Source: Cyathus striatus
Lineage: Eukaryota; Basidiomycota; Agaricomycetes; Agaricales; Nidulariaceae
Length of the DNA stretch: 64,000 nucleotides
Assembly: GCA_025738555.1 (NCBI GenBank)
Contig: JAOVFP010000018.1
Span: 1,550,001-1,614,000, forward strand
Reading direction: 5' to 3'
The position numbers and the translations under genes were made by a program. The notes under the pieces are model-generated. The model made no database searches. It saw only the letters and a program-made list of their open reading frames with translations, and was not told where the DNA came from. This document shows, piece by piece, positions 58,758-64,000 of this stretch. Each line of letters starts with the position of its first letter. Position 1 is the stretch's first letter.

Positions 58758-60600
58758 TGCTGTTCAATTATTGATTGTGCGTGTTGCGTATGAATGGAGG
58801 GGGAGGGAGGGCCTTACCATCTAACGGCACATATATATATGTCAATTATGGGGTCAGCTGGTGAGCATCCGGTGATGTCTTAAATTACAACTTTCCCTCA
58901 TGCTCGCAACGAGGCAGTGCTTAAAATAAATGTACCCTAATTCTATACTGCATGCGTGAAGCTTGCAACGAACAACTGATCTACACACATCGATATGGCG
59001 GTCTTTTTCTCCCACAGGCTGTTTTCTTACATATTATACTTGTCATCGATAGTTACTAGGTTCAAAGGACGTTTCAACGTGGACAAACTCATCTAACCAG
59101 GTGACAGAAACGAATTCAACGGAATACGGAATTTCGGCATTTCCCGTATGCCTAACATTCTGCGCAGCGTATTCCTACCACTCGCCGCACCTCTTGCTAA
59201 AATTGTCACTATGACAGACGATAAGCAATTACTATCCTGCCCGCTCTCCTCCTCCTCGACATCACGCGTTATTTCTTGCAGCACAAGTGTACTCCCCCCT
59301 GCCATGTCACACGGCTGCTAACCGAACTACTTACACCGACGACGTAAGCATAATGCAGTATCTGTGGAACCAGCCTTCTTCCTTCTCCTAGCAGCCCTTC
59401 GCCTTCTCTTTCGACTACGCTTCATCCAATTCCCCTTCATCTATATCTTTCTTTCGTACTCGCATGCACTAACTGCCTCTCCAGTCCAACGAGCGCAGGA
59501 ACGCCATTCAATCATGCACGCAAGCTGCCCAGGGACATCTGCATTAGTCCCTCGTCGATCCTCGACCCCTGCACATATCGGTCGTTGTCCCAGGTAGTAG
59601 GCACTCCGCTTGCTCGATATCATCGCGTCAACTGTGGATTCTATAGCGTTCTGCCAGAAGGTCGTTTATGGCCTTTCCCAAACGAAGGTATACATGGAGG
59701 GAGAGGGTACTGTTCAAGAATGCGATGGAGAAGGCCTGTCACCATGTCGAACTTGGGATCACATACTGTTCTGGCAGTGCATCATTAATGTCTTTCCCAT
59801 TTGAATAAACGTTTCTCTGGTGGACTTCAGCTTTGTTAAGACAGTGCGGTTGATCGTTGGATACGCCAGGTTTGGTAGTGTCTAATTGGCGGAGTCTCGT
59901 GGAGTTGGAAGCCAATGAGATGAGAGAGAACGGCAGTGGGACTTTGAGCTGGCTTCAAGGGGGGGATTATCGACACATGAAGGCTACAGTGCCCTATCTC
60001 AGGGTTCAACGTATTCGAAAGCCAGCCTTATCGATATGTGAAGGGAGTAGATGCTAACTCTTCCAATGCCAACGACGTGCGGATCCACTGACCAATCCTT
60101 CAACACTACCGCCACGTTATACATCAAACCACTTCCCCAACCCCACTCAGTGCTCTATCTCACCCGGGTCTTCTAAGTAGCACCTAACATATAACCTCAT
60201 ATAACCTTTCCCCACTCGTATAGTAACATCCTCTTAGGCTCGTGACCGCGCTACACAGAGACCCCAAATTGCGAGTTCCAACCTTCTTAATACACCAACA
60301 ACCGCTCTAACGACTTCTCACATCTACAAATCATAAACTATCGATTTATTGCTTATCTATGCAGGTTTATTTATTTCTACCTACTTACACATGATACATA
60401 TGTAGTCAATGGTCAAAAATAATAGTTTTCACGTTGAGAAATAAAATGAAATTAATTAGTACAGCATATTTCTCTACTGATAGCCATATAGCTCCCCAAC
60501 GGTCTGATACGCAGGCTAAATTTATCGTAATGTACCATTTAAATTTCGCGTTCTTCCTTAATAGAACTTCAGACCGAGTGCGTCAGAATGGGCACATGAG
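58758..60600. promoter_or_regulatory. Upstream region of NLR2 and adjoining CpG-rich intergenic DNA
   Basis: CpG becomes frequent from about 58,650 upward, and a TATA-like run (acatatatatatg) lies near 58,830, about 75 bp before the NLR2 ATG on the minus strand. Farther right, minus frame 59,305-59,093 (70 codons) and plus frames at 59,364-59,597 and 59,610-59,804 exist. The last contains EGEGTVQECDGEGLSPCRTW, possibly a decayed small-protein exon, but none has a recognisable domain. Confidence 0.4.
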
Positions 60601-61290
60601 AGGGGGAACCGAGATCCCGGGTGGACTCCTAAAAACAAAACAAGGGATAAAAATAAAAAACATATACCTAAAAGCGTATTACTCCTCCTCAGTCTTGAAC
60701 TTAAAGCTCTTAAGAAATATATATATACCTTTTCGTTCTATTTGCCTTACGATGCAAAGCCTGGGTTGAAGTAATGAAAACCCCTTACAATAGACTAAAA
60801 GAACCTAGTCCCTCTGTGGAAAGGCTGTGATCAACGACTTGCTGAAACTTTGAGGCGGTCCTAGCTGGTATGCGCGTGAATTACTTGATGACGATTGCGT
60901 GTGTAGATCAAGCGAGTACCGCTTGTGTAAACAGGACGAGATAGGATCCAGAACAGTGCAGCGATGGCGCGTTGACAAGTGAAGCGATGATGCATCAAGC
61001 ATCATTGCCACGGCTTCCGAATTATGAAGGCGCTTATGGGAGCGCCCGCGTGAGCGCGCGCCATCGCGGTATGGCGGCAGATAGGAAAACGAGGGATCGC
61101 CCTATGATTGGCCATGTACGCATGGACTGTAACGGGGCGTCGACACGTATTAGGCCTAGAACTAAGCACCGTGGTATACAATTAAATATAGATAAGACTT
61201 GTAGATAAGCGCGTTAGTAATTGTATATAGATGAACGATGGGGGTACGAAACGGGAGGAACTGCACGGGCATTCTTCCCCCCACAGATAG
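60600..61290. repeat. Dispersed repeat family S, copy 3
   Basis: Starts with a block like that at 13,035-13,080 (accgagatcccgggtgg, then aaacaagggat) and ends with cattcttccccccacagata, matching the end of copy 2 near 15,085-15,108. CpG-rich internal part (60,990-61,160). This copy gives the best estimate of element length, about 690 bp. Confidence 0.5.
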
Positions 61291-62842
61291 GGCGATGAAT
61301 CAGAACTGAACAGAACGAAATTAGACACAGAACTAGACGTACCGAATTGAATTAGTGTTTGAACGCGTACAGAATTGATTTGATAAACCTTTGAAGTCCT
61401 AAGCGTGTTCTAAAAATATACCAGTCATTCTATTTTTAGTTATCTTTGAAAAGAGTTGATATTCACGCGCCCTCGAACGATCTTTTTTGGTGTGAAAAAA
61501 ATATATAGAGATGATGATGGTTGTATTCAATGAAGTTCCATAGCTGACAACTGGCTAGTAACTGTAGACATAGATGGAACTATGTAGCATGTTCCAGGAT
61601 ATACAATTGATGTACAAACCAGAGTCTAGCGTGATCGAATCTAGATGAAGTCCAGGAAGCTGAGTTCTGAGGCAATGGTGGATAGGCTGGTGGATACAGT
61701 TACTAGAGTTAGAATGCGAAGAGGGAGAGGTTGGGGAGTATGGAAAGCCGGATAACCATGCTCAACCACGTCAAAATCTTTGAGCTCCGACCTTCGGCGC
61801 TTCGGCAGCTCGCTTAGATATTCGCTTAGGGCGCTTGCTGTTCGGACTAGGTTTTCGGTTAACAGCTTAATCGGAATGTACATATATCTAAGTGCTAATG
61901 TAAAACATTAGAATGGACTGCCACAGAACATAGGTCTTTTGTCATTATGATATGTTATTAATTCAAAAATTACTTGGGATAAAAGAAGAATTAAGTCTCT
62001 GATTCAATCACAATAAGTGTAAGCAAAAATACAATTCCTTAGTTTCAAATCTATGTATTCATTTGTCCCTGCAACATTTTTAACAGTGCTCTGAATTGAC
62101 ACTGATTTGTTATTCACACTTGAGATTACAAGCTACAACACTGGGTTACACACCTGCAGGTGGTGAATGACTACTAAGAACGACAATTTAGGCAGAGTAT
62201 AAACAAATACAAATAAAAACAACAAAAGAGCGAACACATTGTGCAATAAGTGATAATGGACTCATATGTAAGCTTAACTAATAGTCTATATATGTAGTAA
62301 GATAGGATACATTTAATTAAGTGTAACATTTATGCTATTGTCAGGTTGTACATAATTTAAAATGGTGAATGACTACTGAGGACGACATTTTAGGTAGAGT
62401 ATAAACAAATACAAATAAAAACAACGACAGAGCGAACATTGTGCAATAAGTGATAATGGCCTCATATGTAAGCTTAACTGATAGTCTATAGATGTAGTAA
62501 GATAGGATACATTTAAGTAAGAGCAACATTTATGCTATTGCCAGGTTGTACATAATTTAAAATGGTGAATGACAACTGAGGACAACAATTTCAGTGTACA
62601 TATGTAAAACATTAGAATTAGAATGGCCTATGATGCCATATAAATTTATGAATATAGGCAATGCAGAATAGTTCAAATTATGATCTGAGAAATTGATTAA
62701 CAAAATGAGATACTGTAAATTAGTTTCACAAAAGCAATAGGCATTGTATTACAGTGTGATCCTAGTTGTATCTATTCGTCCATGTGTTACCTTAACAAGA
62801 ACCAGAATCAACATGGACAAGTGAGCTGCCAGTTATCAACTC
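61291..62842. repeat. Intergenic with diverged TIR and a 202-bp tandem repeat
   Basis: At 61,738-61,830 the sequence resembles the left end of the 38,231-40,496 element (tatggaaag, ccatgctcaaccac, tagatatt). At 62,161-62,600 a 202-bp unit starting tggtgaatgac is present twice in full and once in part. The motif atgtaaaacattagaa flanks the area at 61,898 and 62,610. No gene. Confidence 0.5.
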
Positions 62843-64000
62843 TTAATTCAGAGCTGTGAGACCGAACCATTCACAGTATTTGTTGCAGATATGGTCCAAT
62901 GTGAATTTTTCAAATGCAGAACCCACATTTCCTTGACCAAATAAAGCAGCCTCTTGGGCCTCACTGTCTTCCAGGGAACTTAATAAAAGTGTTATTAGAT
63001 TATTTTGAGACAAGTTAAAAATAAATACTCACAGTGCAGTCATTATTTGTGGGTCAGATAATAGTGTAGAACTTCCTGTACAATAGTCAATTTATATTAG
63101 AATATATGATGCTATACTATTCAGAGTAGCATACCTTGTAGATCCGATACATATGCCAAGCAGTCAGTTTTTTCATACTGAACATGCTGAGTAAAGCAAA
63201 GAAATTCTGCAATATGATAAAGTGGGTCGCCTTTTTCTTGAAGAGGGCGTGCAGAACCATTATGGACAAATTTTACGAAATCCCTTTCTTCAGTTTCAAT
63301 GAACTCTTCTAGCAAGTATACATTACGCATTGTTGTTGACTTGCTTCCAGGTTTACCACTGATTGATTCATGGACAATACCAACACCAGCCTTCACAAAG
63401 CGCATCTCAGGGATGTCAAAGGGAGGATCTCCTTTATCTGAGATCACCTGTGCAATGTAAGAGTAAGAAAATGACAGCAAGGATGCTGCCCAGTAAACAA
63501 CATTTGCCTCGATCAAAGTCTTCATCAGCTCAGTATCAATTGCAAACCGTCCAATTGAAAACCCAGAATTATTTGCATCCTTTTTCCTCCCTTTCTTCTC
63601 ATCTGGAAAGTAAATGCGCTTTACAGCAATATGTTGATTTAGCACATCCCCAAGTCCAGAAGAGGCAATTGGAGAGAGCATAAGTATTCCTTTATGTGCC
63701 ATTTTACAAGCCCCAACACCAAGTGCTTCAAGATGGTTGATGGTTAATGTACCAGGGCAAGGATTAGTTAATGTGAATGATTTGTTGCCATTTTCAGTGA
63801 GAAGCTCAGCTAGACCAATCTCAGGAATCATATAGAACTGTATTTGTTCCACTCTGTATTTTGCTTATGCAGTAAATGTAAGTAAATTAATATAACTGTT
63901 ATGAAGAATTGACAACTTACTGGAGCTCAGTTGGAAATTGGTCGATAGTCCTCCAACTTTTAATGCATCACGAATCTTTGCTCTATCTGAGGATGTGTAT
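62843..64000 (-). CDS. Alpha-type protein kinase (MHCK/EF2K family), partial at window edge
   Basis: Minus strand; the 5' part lies beyond 64,000. Exons: from the edge to 63,921, 63,851-63,135, 63,075-63,033 and 62,978-62,843, with GT-AG introns of 54-69 bp and all joints in frame. The catalytic core shows AVKRIYFPDEKK, an F-V-K-F-V-H-N-G stretch, AEFLCFTQHVQYEK, the DLQG catalytic motif and, after the introns, DPQIMT, LFGxGNVG and a C-terminal HICNKYCEWFGL zinc-coordinating type end, all typical of alpha-kinases. These atypical Ser/Thr kinases are expanded in agaricomycetes; the substrate cannot be read. The gene looks intact where visible. Confidence 0.82.

Overview
The window looks like a repeat-rich, gene-poor stretch of a filamentous basidiomycete genome, most probably an agaricomycete. 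The evidence is genes with GT-AG introns of about 44-54 bp, two NACHT-WD40 proteins with near-identical WD repeats, a fungal-type alpha-kinase, a tyrosine-recombinase (Ngaro/DIRS-like) retrotransposon and strong patchwise loss of CpG. I cannot name the species. There is no bacterial-type operon, CRISPR array or rRNA gene.

Layout. 1-2.7 kb and 15.7-24.3 kb hold a CpG-rich, complex tandem array (superunits of about 3.5-4.3 kb, each built of sub-repeats of about 440-600 bp). The array is interrupted by 13 kb of AT-rich DNA carrying NLR1 (3.5-7.7 kb, plus strand), decayed coding debris and dispersed repeats. 24.3-43.7 kb is a mosaic of dispersed repeats, degenerate short tandem repeats and a small family of related genes. 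Two of these are multi-exon copies (29.6-30.5 and 40.7-41.7 kb), one is an exon-1 remnant (31.05 kb) and one is a leader remnant (52.6 kb). Their product resembles the four-helix MLKL-like N-terminal domain used by fungal cell-death and NLR proteins. The copy at 40.7 kb carries two DNA-transposon-like insertions in its upstream region. 44.8-51.5 kb (minus strand) is a dead tyrosine-recombinase retrotransposon. Ten apparent internal stops are all TGA, and its recombinase is cut by a 1.69-kb element flanked by a 10-bp duplication. NLR2 lies at 54.8-58.8 kb (minus). The right edge holds a partial alpha-kinase gene (62.8 kb to the end, minus).

How it fits together. Two candidate nonself sensors (NACHT-WD40), MLKL-like candidate executioner domains and an alpha-kinase sit within 64 kb among transposons. 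This resembles a fungal cell-death or allorecognition neighbourhood, but the functional link is inference.

The strongest raw signal is base composition. From 3,587 to 9,546, covering nearly all of NLR1 and its 3' flank, I found no CpG dinucleotide at all, while the promoter side and the adjacent array are full of them. A second CpG void covers the WD40 half of NLR2. This suggests that NLR bodies and retroelements here have long been cytosine-methylated and have mutated, with the 5' ends protected.
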